Of a stretch of DNA of 64,000 nucleotides, positions 41,069-49,300 are shown piece after piece; position 1 is the first letter of the stretch, and the number at the start of each line of letters is the position of its first letter. The translations under genes and the position numbers were made by a program. This DNA is from Phosphitispora fastidiosa (GTDB lineage: Bacteria; Bacillota; Thermincolia; Thermincolales; UBA2595): NCBI RefSeq assembly GCF_019008365.1, contig NZ_JAHHUL010000002.1, forward strand, positions 62,001 to 126,000, written 5' to 3'. The notes below the pieces were generated by a model. The model was not told the origin of the DNA, did no database searches, and worked only from the letters and a program-made list of their open reading frames with translations.

Positions 41069-41452
41069 TTACTCAACCCTTTTTGTTACTTCCTTGTCCC
41101 TATTTTCTTTCTGCACCGTCTTCTTCAGCTTGTCTAACACTTCGGGAACCATAGCAACCACGTTCTCTAAGCTGCCCCTTCCGGAAATCGGCAGCATGCT
41201 TACCGAATCCCCTTTAATAACTATTACTGCAGCAGGGGTAAGCCTTGCTCCGGTACCAGCTCCGACGCCCCCTCCCCCTTGGTCTTTAGCATCCTTACCT
41301 TCTCCGCCTCCGGTACCAATCCCGAAGGTCACATTGACCACAGGTACCAAGGTTACTTCCCCGATTACAATAGGGTCGCCAATTACGGTTTTTGCTTTGA
41401 ACATGTTCTCCAGGTGTGAAAAAATGGTATCCATGTTCTGTTTCAGGTCCAA
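41069..41452 (-). CDS. ytfJ: YtfJ/GerW family sporulation protein
   Basis: A 127-residue GerW-type protein, required for proper germination in B. subtilis. It shows TIFSHLENMFKAKTVIGDPI, the glycine-rich stretch GGGEGKDAKDQGGGGVGAG and LTPAAVIVIKGDSVSML, in the family's order. TTG 41452 is chosen because AAAGGAGG lies eight bases upstream; the GTG at 41461 overlaps that site. It follows a DUF2953 protein by 21 bp, the same pair as ytfI-ytfJ in Bacillus. Confidence 0.92.
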   Translation of the reverse strand: MDLKQNMDTIFSHLENMFKAKTVIGDPIVIGEVTLVPVVNVTFGIGTGGGEGKDAKDQGGGGVGAGTGARLTPAAVIVIKGDSVSMLPISGRGSLENVVAMVPEVLDKLKKTVQKENRDKEVTKRVE

Positions 41453-41473
41453 ATCAAACACCTCCTTTGATAC

Positions 41474-42157
41474 TTAAGCCCCCGGAGCCGTCCGCCTTGG
41501 TGGGACAGCAAGGGCGATCCATACTCTTCTAATTGCGGGATGAAATGCTGTTCTCAGGGTACGCAGCAGAATAAACATGGGAACAGCTGTAACAGTCAGT
41601 TTGAGTTTACCTGCCAAAACAGGCTCAAAAAAATTCGGTCTGATATCAACTTTAACTACTCCCCGCGCACCGCATAAGCCATAGGCCATACCACATACAA
41701 TGCCTGTAGCCGCTGGGTCGCCTAATCCAAGTTCTCCTGATATTTCCAGCCGCGAGTCGGTATCACCTATCATACCCCGAAAATATCGCAACAATACAAT
41801 AAAGGTGTCAGGTGTCAGGGCTCCAACTGCAGCGCTCAGCCTGCCGGGTAAGGATGCTCTCCTAATACTGTCCTGCTCTGGAACATCTTTATGTTCTTGG
41901 CTGTCTTCTTTTCTATGGTGGTTTGTGTCTTCTTTTTTCTTAAGCCTAAACCGTAGACCCGCAACACTCACTTCCGTTTGTCCTGAGAAACTTGTCAAGA
42001 TATTCAGGAAAAGCACCCTTTTCAGGAACTGCAGGCGGAGTCCGGCCTCCCCCGGCGATGATACTGTGATTGAAGCGCTCCATGGCATTATCATCGTAAA
42101 TATTGACAGCAAAATAACTGCCCACAGCACAATTAATATAGCTGCCCACCAGTCCAT
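41474..42157 (-). CDS. DUF2953 membrane protein (YtfI-like)
   Basis: A 227-residue protein with an N-terminal membrane helix (WWAAILIVLWAVILLSIFTM), a charged middle (KKKEDTNHHRKEDSQEHKD) and the DUF2953 core (GELGLGDPAATGIVCGMAYG, DIRPNFFEPVLAGKLKLTV) near the C-terminus. Paired with ytfJ as in other spore formers, which points to a sporulation role. ATG 42157 has GGGGTGA upstream; the GTG three codons earlier does not. Confidence 0.85.
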   Translation of the reverse strand: MDWWAAILIVLWAVILLSIFTMIMPWSASITVSSPGEAGLRLQFLKRVLFLNILTSFSGQTEVSVAGLRFRLKKKEDTNHHRKEDSQEHKDVPEQDSIRRASLPGRLSAAVGALTPDTFIVLLRYFRGMIGDTDSRLEISGELGLGDPAATGIVCGMAYGLCGARGVVKVDIRPNFFEPVLAGKLKLTVTAVPMFILLRTLRTAFHPAIRRVWIALAVPPRRTAPGA

Positions 42158-42247
42158 GAGTATCACCCCATGGAATCACTTCGACTTTTTTCTTATTTTC
42201 CCTTTTTTTACTGCATTTCTGGTTTACCGAAGCTTAGTTTTTCACTG

Positions 42248-42886
42248 TCAGCCGGCTATCCTGACAATGCCGTTCCAAATAAAGGTCAGTGCCAGGCCGA
42301 TCAGAAATGCTCCGCAGACAGCAATGATTCTGCGATATAATCTGTCAGACATAACTTTTTTCCCCCTGGCAATGGCAACAGCAACCACCCCATACCAAGT
42401 GAAATCTGCCAGGATGTGCCCTGTAAAAAAGAAAAAAAGGCCTGCCATACCATATTCCCAGGCACTTGTTAAGTAACCGAGGCCTACAGTAGCCCACCAT
42501 ATAGTCCAGTAGGGATTTGAAAGGCTTACCAGCATTCCGGTCAAAACCGGGCCCACCAGAACCTTCTCCGGTCCACTCTGAAGTTCCAGTGAAATATTCC
42601 CCTGCCGGGCATCCCTAAGCATCCCGTATCCCATCCAGATAAGGAACAATCCGCCAACAATGCTGACTGTTATAATAAAGTACTGATTATTTAAAAAAGA
42701 CTTCAGCCCCAGGATCAGGGCTGCAACCAGGGCCAGCTCCAGCAAAGCATGGCCTGCCATCAGAAGAGGCCCGGCCTTTGCCCCCCGCCTCGTTGTTTCA
42801 CTAACCGTTACTGTAAGCAGTGGACCTGGCATCATGGCCCCCGAAAAACCAAGTATCCAGGATGTCACAAACAATTCCAGAAGCAT
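42248..42886 (-). CDS. LysE-family exporter
   Basis: A 212-residue membrane protein with six hydrophobic segments and the LysE/RhtB signature near the N-terminus (GFSGAMMPGPLLTVTVSETTRRGAKAG split across loop), plus SNPYWTIWWATVGLG. The family exports amino acids; the substrate cannot be read from sequence. Its start lies 17 bp after the carbonic anhydrase stop, so the two may be co-transcribed. Confidence 0.9.
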   Translation of the reverse strand: MLLELFVTSWILGFSGAMMPGPLLTVTVSETTRRGAKAGPLLMAGHALLELALVAALILGLKSFLNNQYFIITVSIVGGLFLIWMGYGMLRDARQGNISLELQSGPEKVLVGPVLTGMLVSLSNPYWTIWWATVGLGYLTSAWEYGMAGLFFFFTGHILADFTWYGVVAVAIARGKKVMSDRLYRRIIAVCGAFLIGLALTFIWNGIVRIAG

Positions 42887-42903
42887 TTTCAGGATCCTCC
42901 AAT

Positions 42904-43461
42904 TTACTCTTGTTCAACCTGCCCATAACCGTTGACAACAACCTTCAACTCCCCATTATCAGGACAAAATATCAGCCCATGTACTGGGATAGTTCGAGGT
43001 ATCAAGTGGTGAGATTTTATCTTGGTAACAGCATCAATAACATTTTCTTCAACATCAGGGAACCCACCCAACCACGCCGCCAGATCATTCTTATCAATCT
43101 CTTCCTCAGAAATACCAAACTCCTTCATCCTTTCTGAAAGCAGTTCAGTATCCAGCTTTGACATACCGCAATCAAGATGGCCAATAACGAGTAACTCCCT
43201 CACCCCCAGCAGATAAATCGCAGCTGCCAGGCTCCTGATGGCATCATCACAGTCTTTGCGAATTCTGTTTCCGGCATTTTTAATGATTTTAGCATCTCCT
43301 CGCCGGATGCCCAGAGCCGGTTCAAGAAATTCGACAAGCCTGGTATCCATACAGGTAAATATGGCCACATGCTTTCTCGGCTTATGGCTGAATTTTTTTT
43401 GTAAATCGCGGTATTCGTTTACAAAAAAGCTGTTGGCCAGTAAAATCTCCTCCAGCAGCAT
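42904..43461 (-). CDS. Beta-class carbonic anhydrase
   Basis: A 185-residue zinc enzyme hydrating CO2. Zinc ligands and partner residues are in place: Cys and the Asp-Arg pair in FTCMDTRLVEF, and His/Cys in VIGHLDCGMSKL. Length is typical of the short clade found in Firmicutes. ATG 43461 has GGAGG seven bases upstream; GTG 43467 is too close. Upstream lies a gap with a long stem-loop (43583-43644). Confidence 0.92.
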   Translation of the reverse strand: MLLEEILLANSFFVNEYRDLQKKFSHKPRKHVAIFTCMDTRLVEFLEPALGIRRGDAKIIKNAGNRIRKDCDDAIRSLAAAIYLLGVRELLVIGHLDCGMSKLDTELLSERMKEFGISEEEIDKNDLAAWLGGFPDVEENVIDAVTKIKSHHLIPRTIPVHGLIFCPDNGELKVVVNGYGQVEQE

Positions 43462-43582
43462 GATCACACCTCCATATGGAATTTATAAGGCGCATTCGAT
43501 TTATTATACTATAAACACTTTTGTTCGTACATAACCACGTCAAGAAAACTATTTTCCAAATGTTTTTCGACTATCGACAAAG

Positions 43583-43644
43583 ATAGGGGCAGATAATTCC
43601 TCTAGCGGACAACACCTCGCCTTGTGGAACAATCTAACCCCTAT
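43583..43644 (-). repeat. Long stem-loop in the leader of the carbonic anhydrase gene
   Basis: ATAGGGG and CCCCTAT close a 62-base structure that also pairs TTCC/GGAA and ACAA/TTGT inside. On the minus strand it lies between the M56 protease stop and the carbonic anhydrase gene. It has only a short T run and could be a terminator or a leader structure. Confidence 0.4.
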
Positions 43645-43678
43645 AACCAAAATTTTCTATGCAACACTTATGATGCCA

Positions 43679-44668
43679 TCAGCAGACATAAAAGAGAACG
43701 AACATGGTAAGTGTTGAAATTATCAGGGCCGCAACATAACCCTGCACGTAATCCTTAAATCTGCCGGGGTCATGGTCGAGCATTCGTCTTACCCTGAATT
43801 CAACAGCCCCAGTCTGCCCTAAAAGATTAGGGTGAGGCATAAAGTTGTCAAAAACAACATTGTCTAAAAATTTCTTGGGTGACAGCCTCCAAACCTTAAT
43901 CAAAGCCTGGGCAAATGCCATCGGTCGCCCGGTCAGCCTGACCACCATATCATCTGCGGCTTTTTCCTTTTCATTAATGAAATCTCGGAAAACCCAAAAT
44001 ATAACCGGGGTAAAAAACAAGAGGTCCCTTAAAAACACCATGGTCCAGGTCGTCATAGAATCCGCCCGCACAATGTGCCCCAGTTCGTGGGCGGCAACTG
44101 TTTCCAGTTCCTCAGCATCAAGGGCATCCAATAAGCCCTTTGAAACTACAATAACCGGAAACTTATAACCCATTGTGAAAGAACGGGCAAACGAATCCGG
44201 TGTAACAATTATTTCAGGCTTTGTGATGCTGCCCTTAAGGCACAGCTTCTCCATAATATTAAAAAGTAACGGGTATTGTTCCGCCCGGGCAAAGCCATAT
44301 CTTCTGGCAATTTTTTTACCTGCGGCAATACTGATAAATGCTTTAAGAACTGCCAAAAATACCACTACCAAGAAAAGCGGGGTAAGAATTGTAGCCAAAA
44401 CTTCAGCTGAGTAACAGAGCCAGTCATTAAACACACCCAGTGGATGCCCGTAAACCGTACACCGATCAATAATAAACGGCCTGTATGCTATGTATGCAGC
44501 CAGAGGAGTTATGAAGGGCAATATATACAGCAATGCCTTTGATCTTGCATTTCGGATCACTGCAAACTGCACCATGAGAAGGGCAAGCAGATAACTGACC
44601 AGTGAACCGATTAGGACATAAACAATAAAGGGATGAACAAACTTATGAATAAAAACGTCGTATGTCAT
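43679..44668 (-). CDS. M56-family membrane metallopeptidase (BlaR1/MecR1-like, no sensor domain)
   Basis: A 329-residue membrane protease with four or five hydrophobic segments. The zinc motif HELGH is in VAAHELGHIVRAD with the third ligand Glu probably in FINEKEKAADD, and DSFARSFTMGYKFPVIVVS precedes it as in the M56 family. Unlike BlaR1 there is no penicillin-binding sensor domain after the protease; it ends with a final helix. It directly follows a BlaI-type repressor, so it likely cleaves that repressor in response to an unknown membrane signal. Confidence 0.88.
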   Translation of the reverse strand: MTYDVFIHKFVHPFIVYVLIGSLVSYLLALLMVQFAVIRNARSKALLYILPFITPLAAYIAYRPFIIDRCTVYGHPLGVFNDWLCYSAEVLATILTPLFLVVVFLAVLKAFISIAAGKKIARRYGFARAEQYPLLFNIMEKLCLKGSITKPEIIVTPDSFARSFTMGYKFPVIVVSKGLLDALDAEELETVAAHELGHIVRADSMTTWTMVFLRDLLFFTPVIFWVFRDFINEKEKAADDMVVRLTGRPMAFAQALIKVWRLSPKKFLDNVVFDNFMPHPNLLGQTGAVEFRVRRMLDHDPGRFKDYVQGYVAALIISTLTMFVLFYVC

Positions 44669-44671
44669 GGG

Positions 44672-45103
44672 TTATTTTGCCCCCTTTGACCTCCGTTCCT
44701 GAATCATGACCTCAAGTTTGCTGATATTAGTTTCATTCTCAGAACCCAGCCTTTCAACCATGTGTGAAATGGCAGGCTCAGAGAACTCTTCCATCAGACC
44801 GTCAAGAACTTCTGTAACAACTCTTTTGATAAAATCAGGTTCACTGATAGTAGGAGTATACACATATGCATTGCCTATCGGCTCTTTATCAAGAAGTCCT
44901 TTTTCGGCCAGTCGACCCATAATTGTCATTACAGTAGTATAAGCAAGACTCCGCTCCAACCGCAGTTGTTCATACACGTCTCTTACCGTAGCCTTGTTCG
45001 CCCTCCAGACAATTTTCATAATGTCTGCCTCAAGGTCTCCCAATACTTTTTTGTAACCAATCTTATGAGGTTTAAAATCAGAAATCAGTCTTTTAAGAAA
45101 CAC
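44672..45103 (-). CDS. BlaI/MecI/CopY-type transcriptional repressor
   Basis: A 143-residue winged-helix repressor: LGDLEADIMKIVWRANKATVRDVYEQL, then SLAYTTVMTIMGRLAEKGLL as recognition region and a dimerising C-terminus. Family repressors are released by proteolysis, here probably by the M56 protease 3 bp downstream. GTG 45103 is selected because GGGAGG lies seven bases upstream. No beta-lactamase gene is next to it, so the target may be only its own operon. Confidence 0.9.
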   Translation of the reverse strand: MFLKRLISDFKPHKIGYKKVLGDLEADIMKIVWRANKATVRDVYEQLRLERSLAYTTVMTIMGRLAEKGLLDKEPIGNAYVYTPTISEPDFIKRVVTEVLDGLMEEFSEPAISHMVERLGSENETNISKLEVMIQERRSKGAK

Positions 45104-45123
45104 AATTATACCTCCCATATACG

Positions 45124-45145
45124 ACTACTATCTAGTGTACTACTT
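45124..45145. promoter_or_regulatory. Candidate BlaI-type operator
   Basis: ACTACTATCTAGTGTACTAC lies at the expected transcript start just downstream of the -10, with a central ACTA-TC-TAGT dyad and two ACTAC motifs. BlaI/MecI operators contain TACTAC/GTAGTA elements, so this is a likely self-regulation site. Confidence 0.45.
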
Positions 45146-45151
45146 GTTCCA

Positions 45152-45180
45152 ATCATACACCAGAATTTGTATTTTGTCCA
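45152..45180 (-). promoter_or_regulatory. Promoter of the BlaI/M56 operon
   Basis: TGGACA (45180-45175), 17-base spacer and TATGAT (45157-45152) on the minus strand. Confidence 0.7.
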
Positions 45181-45292
45181 TTAATACGACCTATTTCCTA
45201 TATTTACGGGGGTCAATTTTGTTAATTTTCAATTTATTTTAAAAATAACATCAATTTCGTACAAAACTATCAATCCAATGACCTAGTAAAAA

Positions 45293-45321
45293 TTGTCATA
45301 AAGCAAATTTGTCTCTAATAA
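45293..45321 (+). promoter_or_regulatory. Promoter of the Na/Pi symporter gene
   Basis: TTGTCA (45293-45298), 17-base spacer and TAATAA (45316-45321) on the plus strand, 62 bases before the start codon. Confidence 0.6.
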
Positions 45322-45382
45322 AACTGAAAATGGGAGTGAAGAATCCCACATGCCCTCAGGGCAATTGGATTGGAGGAAGCCA

Positions 45383-46306
45383 ATGCTGTCACTTCTTAAT
45401 TTTTTTGCCGGAATAGCCCTGCTTTTATTTGGCATGCGCTTCATGCGGGACGGTCTGGAAAGCGCCGCCCGGAGAAGAATGCAGGAAGCCCTGAAAACAC
45501 TTACGCGGAATCCCTTGACAGGTTTTATCACCGGCACTGTAATTACCGCTCTTGTCCAGAGCAGTACGGCAGTAACTGTAATCACCATCGGTTTTGTCAA
45601 TGCCGGGATTCTAACATTTTCCCAGGCAGTAGGAATAGTGCTGGGGACAAATGTGGGCACATGTATAACCACACAAATAATATCCTTTAGGATTGAGAAC
45701 ATTGCCCTTCCTGCTATCGGTCTGGGAGCGCTGCTGATAGTTGTACCCCGAAAAAAATCTCTGCGCTGCCTGGGGCAGTCAATTACGGGCTTCGGGATAA
45801 TCTTTCTCGGAATCAATACCATCTCTGATGCCTTGGAACCATTGAAAAATTCCCCGCACTTTGTAGATCTGCTTGCCCAGGTAAGTTCAAATGCCTTCTT
45901 TGGTGTAGTTGCCGGCACCTTCTTTACAGCGCTGATCCACAGCAGTGCGACAACCACCGGGATTGTGATTACCCTTTCCCGCCAAGGCCTGGTTGATTTG
46001 CCCACATCAATAGCAATCATTCTGGGCAGCAACATCGGCACCTGCATCACCGGCGTTCTGGCCGCAATCGGGACTCCGCCTGCAGCAAAACAGGTGGCAG
46101 CGGCACACGTCCTGCTGAATGTGGTCGGTGCAATAGCAGTTATTCCGTTTATCCTGCCTTTTGCACATCTGGTGGAGACAACTGCAACGGCGCTCCCCCG
46201 CCAGATTGCCAATGCCCATACCATATTTAATGTACTCAGTTCACTGTTGGTACTCCCCTTTACACAGTATTTTACAAAGCTGGTAAAGAAATTAATACCG
46301 GATTAA
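45383..46306 (+). CDS. Na+/phosphate symporter family protein (NptA/PNaS type)
   Basis: A 307-residue membrane protein with eight or so hydrophobic segments in two inverted halves, each with a conserved QSST/HSSA loop: ALVQSSTAVTVITIGF and ALIHSSATTTGIVITL, as well as GTNVGTCITT and GSNIGTCITG. This is the core PNaS transporter fold without the C-terminal PhoU domain that many members carry. ATG 45383 has GGAGG six bases upstream; an upstream in-frame ATG at 45350 has none. Confidence 0.92.
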   Translation: MLSLLNFFAGIALLLFGMRFMRDGLESAARRRMQEALKTLTRNPLTGFITGTVITALVQSSTAVTVITIGFVNAGILTFSQAVGIVLGTNVGTCITTQIISFRIENIALPAIGLGALLIVVPRKKSLRCLGQSITGFGIIFLGINTISDALEPLKNSPHFVDLLAQVSSNAFFGVVAGTFFTALIHSSATTTGIVITLSRQGLVDLPTSIAIILGSNIGTCITGVLAAIGTPPAAKQVAAAHVLLNVVGAIAVIPFILPFAHLVETTATALPRQIANAHTIFNVLSSLLVLPFTQYFTKLVKKLIPD

Positions 46307-46410
46307 ATGGTTCGGACAGCGATATTTTTCCGGCAAAGTTACATAAAAATATTGTAAATTAACGAGTTTTGGGTTACTTTAATATAGTACAGATTGAAAG
46401 GAGAATTGCC

Positions 46411-46782
46411 ATGCATCTGGAAGCCCTTGAAAAGGTTCTGGGAATTGCCGGAAGAAATCCAAGAGTACTGCTGAGCCCGTCTTACTTCATGAAAATTTCT
46501 GCCCGTCTCGATATCGACAGCCACATCGAAGGTGACCGCATAGTGTTACGTTATAACGGTCGTGAAGCGCAAGCAGCAGTAATCACCCCGGAAAACTGTG
46601 AAAAATATAAATGCAGGGTACAGGAAGGGAAAAACGGTACAATGATTTACGAATACATAAATGCCCTGGTGACCCTGTTTACAGATGAGGAGGTGCCCCC
46701 CTCCCCTCATGATAAACTGGGGCCAACAGCCGAGTTCTACTGCAGTTGGGGAGCTGAAATATTGCGAAAAAAACTTCTCTAA
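46411..46782 (+). CDS. Hypothetical cytoplasmic protein
   Basis: A 123-residue protein without signal peptide or helices that span the membrane. Features are an N-terminal helix (HLEALEKVLGIAGRNPRVLL), a mixed alpha/beta middle (DRIVLRYNGREAQAAVITPEN) and a conserved-looking end (PTAEFYCSWGAEILRKK). I do not recognise it. ATG 46411 has AAAGGAG seven bases upstream, and a strong terminator follows, so it is a real single gene. Confidence 0.65.
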   Translation: MHLEALEKVLGIAGRNPRVLLSPSYFMKISARLDIDSHIEGDRIVLRYNGREAQAAVITPENCEKYKCRVQEGKNGTMIYEYINALVTLFTDEEVPPSPHDKLGPTAEFYCSWGAEILRKKLL

Positions 46783-46818
46783 AAAACGGGACTGCCAAAT
46801 GGCAGCCCCGTTTTTTTT
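46781..46818. terminator. Bidirectional terminator
   Basis: CGGGACTGCC-AAAT-GGCAGCCCCG flanked by six A on one side and eight T on the other; serves both the plus-strand hypothetical gene and the convergent chemotaxis receptor gene. Confidence 0.9.
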
Positions 46819-48502
46819 AGACTTTGAAGTTTTCCACCATACTCTTTAATTCCTCGGAGAGATTAACCAGAACCGATGCCGAGGCAGCCACTTCCTCAAT
46901 AGAAGCTGTCTGCTCTTCTGCCGCCGCCGCTACCTGCTCCGCGCTGGCAGCGGTTTCCTCAGAGATGCTGGCAATATTCTGCATGGCCGCAACCGCTTGT
47001 TCGGCGCCTGCGGCCATTTCCTCAGCTGCTGCCGATACCTCCAGGATTCTTCGGTTGACGTTATTAATTGAACTCACAATATCATTAAACGCCTCACCGG
47101 CTTTGTTTACTATACTGGTACCGCTTTCGACCTCAACAATACCTGATTCCATCGCTGTTACTGTCTTATCGGTCTCTTCCTGGATTTCCATTACCAGATC
47201 GGAAATCTCCTTAGCTGCCTGGCCTGACTGTTCTGCCAGTTTGCGTACCTCCTCAGCAACCACGGCAAAACCACGGCCCTGCTCACCCGCCCTGGCAGCC
47301 TCAATTGCGGCATTTAGTGCCAGCAGATTAGTCTGTTTGGCGATACCAGTAATTACGTCAACAATATATCCTATCATCTTTGATTTCTTGCCCAAATTAC
47401 TAACCGTAGCAGCAGTTAAATTAACTGTGGTATTTATATTCTTCATCTGCGAAACTGCATCCTGTATGGAACTGGCGCCTTTGCAGGCAGTGGCGCTGGC
47501 TTCCCCGGAAATATTCATCACATCATGGGCATGTCCGGCGACATCCTGGATACCCTTTGACATCTCCCCGATGACCATTGATGTTTGCTCAACGCTCTTT
47601 GCCTGGTCCTCTGTTCCTGTTGCCACCATGTGAATAGTTGCCGCAATCTGTTCTGTGGTTTTAGATGATTCGGCAGCCCCGTTATTAAGCAGGTCAGCTG
47701 AACTGGCCACATGTTCAGATACAGAATGAATCTTTTCAATCAATCCGGCAATATTGGAGACCATACTGTTAAAATTATCTCCCAGACAGGCAAATTCATC
47801 ATTTGTATTAATATTAAGGCGCGCCGTGAGATCACCGCTTTCAGCTCTGGTCATTCCCTCAACTATTGTGGGAATGGGTCTGGAAATAATTCTGGTTAGA
47901 AAGTAGAAAATTATCCCTGTTCCTACCATAGCCAGGTAAGCTCCAATCATCATCCGCATCCGGATACTGTTCACAAGGCTGGTGGACTCCTGTCGGGGAA
48001 TCCGGACAGCCAGGAATCCGGCAATATCACCAGACTGGTCGGTAACCGGCATAACTCCGGTAAGTTCTTTAGTCCCGGCAATTTCGACTTCTTTTACAAA
48101 AGCCGAACCTTCCTGCTGCATTTCAGAGAGTATTTCAGGTGCTACCCGGTATTCCTCCGGGTCTGCTATTCCTTCGATGTTGGCTGCCACCAGTTCAGTC
48201 CCCAGATATATCAGAAACTCATTACCGGTACGCTCAGCTATTGTGTCCATCAACATTGAATCAGAGTTAATTTCGTTTTCTCCCTTAAACAATACGCCTC
48301 CCTTAATCAGCCATTCTCCGGGATAAGTACCTTCAATAAGCTCATCGGTAAGGTTGATATTTTCCAAAAGCCGGCCCTCTAAAAGCGATAACCCATATTG
48401 ATCCATGGTATTGAGGGCATATAACCCAATCCCTGTGGAAATACACAGCAGCATCAGGACAAATACTATGACAAGTTTGAAACCAAAACCTATCCGCAAC
48501 AA
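46817..48502 (-). CDS. Methyl-accepting chemotaxis protein
   Basis: A 561-residue transmembrane receptor: helix 1 (residues 10-30), extracytoplasmic single-Cache-like sensor (30-185), helix 2 (about 187-207), HAMP domain (208-262) and a cytoplasmic signalling domain whose hairpin tip reads [31 protein letters not shown] (tip core shown only in part: [18 protein letters not shown]). It relays an unknown ligand to CheA. TTG start after GGGAAGGGGA. No che genes in the window, so it is an orphan receptor. Confidence 0.95.
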   Translation of the reverse strand: MLRIGFGFKLVIVFVLMLLCISTGIGLYALNTMDQYGLSLLEGRLLENINLTDELIEGTYPGEWLIKGGVLFKGENEINSDSMLMDTIAERTGNEFLIYLGTELVAANIEGIADPEEYRVAPEILSEMQQEGSAFVKEVEIAGTKELTGVMPVTDQSGDIAGFLAVRIPRQESTSLVNSIRMRMMIGAYLAMVGTGIIFYFLTRIISRPIPTIVEGMTRAESGDLTARLNINTNDEFACLGDNFNSMVSNIAGLIEKIHSVSEHVASSADLLNNGAAESSKTTEQIAATIHMVATGTEDQAKSVEQTSMVIGEMSKGIQDVAGHAHDVMNISGEASATACKGASSIQDAVSQMKNINTTVNLTAATVSNLGKKSKMIGYIVDVITGIAKQTNLLALNAAIEAARAGEQGRGFAVVAEEVRKLAEQSGQAAKEISDLVMEIQEETDKTVTAMESGIVEVESGTSIVNKAGEAFNDIVSSINNVNRRILEVSAAAEEMAAGAEQAVAAMQNIASISEETAASAEQVAAAAEEQTASIEEVAASASVLVNLSEELKSMVENFKV

Positions 48503-48648
48503 TCACATCCCCTTCCCAGGACGAGTTACATAGACAACCATATTGATAATTATATGAATATCGATTTTGACAATTATACGATATCGATTTTGTTCGACAA
48601 AATACTGGAATTTCCTGCTTTTTGGATTGACTTTTGTAAAATGGCAAA

Positions 48649-48673
48649 CAAAAAACCCGTGAGATACGGGTTT
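48649..48673 (-). terminator. Intrinsic terminator
   Basis: AACCCGT-ATCTC-ACGGGTT followed by TTTTG on the minus strand, 30 bases after the stop of the small gene at 48703. Confidence 0.85.
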
Positions 48674-48702
48674 ATGCCAAACCAAGCCACGGCTGCGGCA
48701 GC

Positions 48703-48993
48703 TTATTTTCTGCCGCTATTCAGCTCACAGTCAAGATAACCTATAGTATAACATTCCCTTGCGTGGGCTTCCAATATCCCGGCCAGAGCAGTCATTACTG
48801 CAGCCTGGTTCTCACGGGATTTAATATACGGGAAAATCAGTTTCTTGCAGGTTTCATTGTTTTTTTGCAGCAACTGCCTAATCCCGCGCTTTTCATTTGT
48901 ATCCAGGAGACCTATTACCCTGTCATGAAGGACCTCAAGCTCGAAATGACCGCCCGGGACAACCTTTAACAGGGGTTCGCTTTTTTCTTCCAT
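48703..48993 (-). CDS. Small helical hypothetical protein
   Basis: A 96-residue soluble protein, mostly helical (FELEVLHDRVIGLLDTNEKR, NQAAVMTALAGILEAHAREC), not recognised. The frame is open to 49155, but that part overlaps the preceding gene; ATG 48993 is supported by GCGGAGG eight bases upstream. A terminator follows at 48649. Confidence 0.6.
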   Translation of the reverse strand: MEEKSEPLLKVVPGGHFELEVLHDRVIGLLDTNEKRGIRQLLQKNNETCKKLIFPYIKSRENQAAVMTALAGILEAHARECYTIGYLDCELNSGRK

Positions 48994-49054
48994 AAGCAAC
49001 ACCTCCGCGGTAATATTATAACCGCGATTACAGGCAATTACACCTCTGGAATAA

Positions 49055-49285
49055 TCATTCATACTTTTTATGAGACAACCTCCACCACAAATCAATAAAG
49101 AAAAAGGCAAAAGCCAGAAACACCATCGCTCCTGCCATGCTGACATATATACCAAAACTCTGTTTTAGCCAGAATACCAACACACAATAGGCAACCATGG
49201 CTGCGACACCAAACCCCCATGTTACCAAAGCCACTGATATTTTCCTGGCCTCAGCCATAACCGCACTTTTTATTTTTTCAGCCAT
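49055..49285 (-). CDS. Small two-helix membrane protein
   Basis: A 76-residue protein with a short amphipathic N-terminus and two hydrophobic helices (VALVTWGFGVAAMVAYCVLV and SMAGAMVFLAFAFFFIDLWW) ending in a basic tail (RLSHKKYE). Not recognised. It lies 15 bp after the DacF-type gene and could be co-transcribed with it. Confidence 0.6.
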   Translation of the reverse strand: MAEKIKSAVMAEARKISVALVTWGFGVAAMVAYCVLVFWLKQSFGIYVSMAGAMVFLAFAFFFIDLWWRLSHKKYE

Positions 49286-49300
49286 TCTATGTTCCTCCGG

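Noticed and set aside
45283-46224. A 313-codon minus-strand frame
   Set aside because: Antisense to the Na/Pi symporter, whose motifs are clear on the plus strand; composition is typical of a shadow frame.
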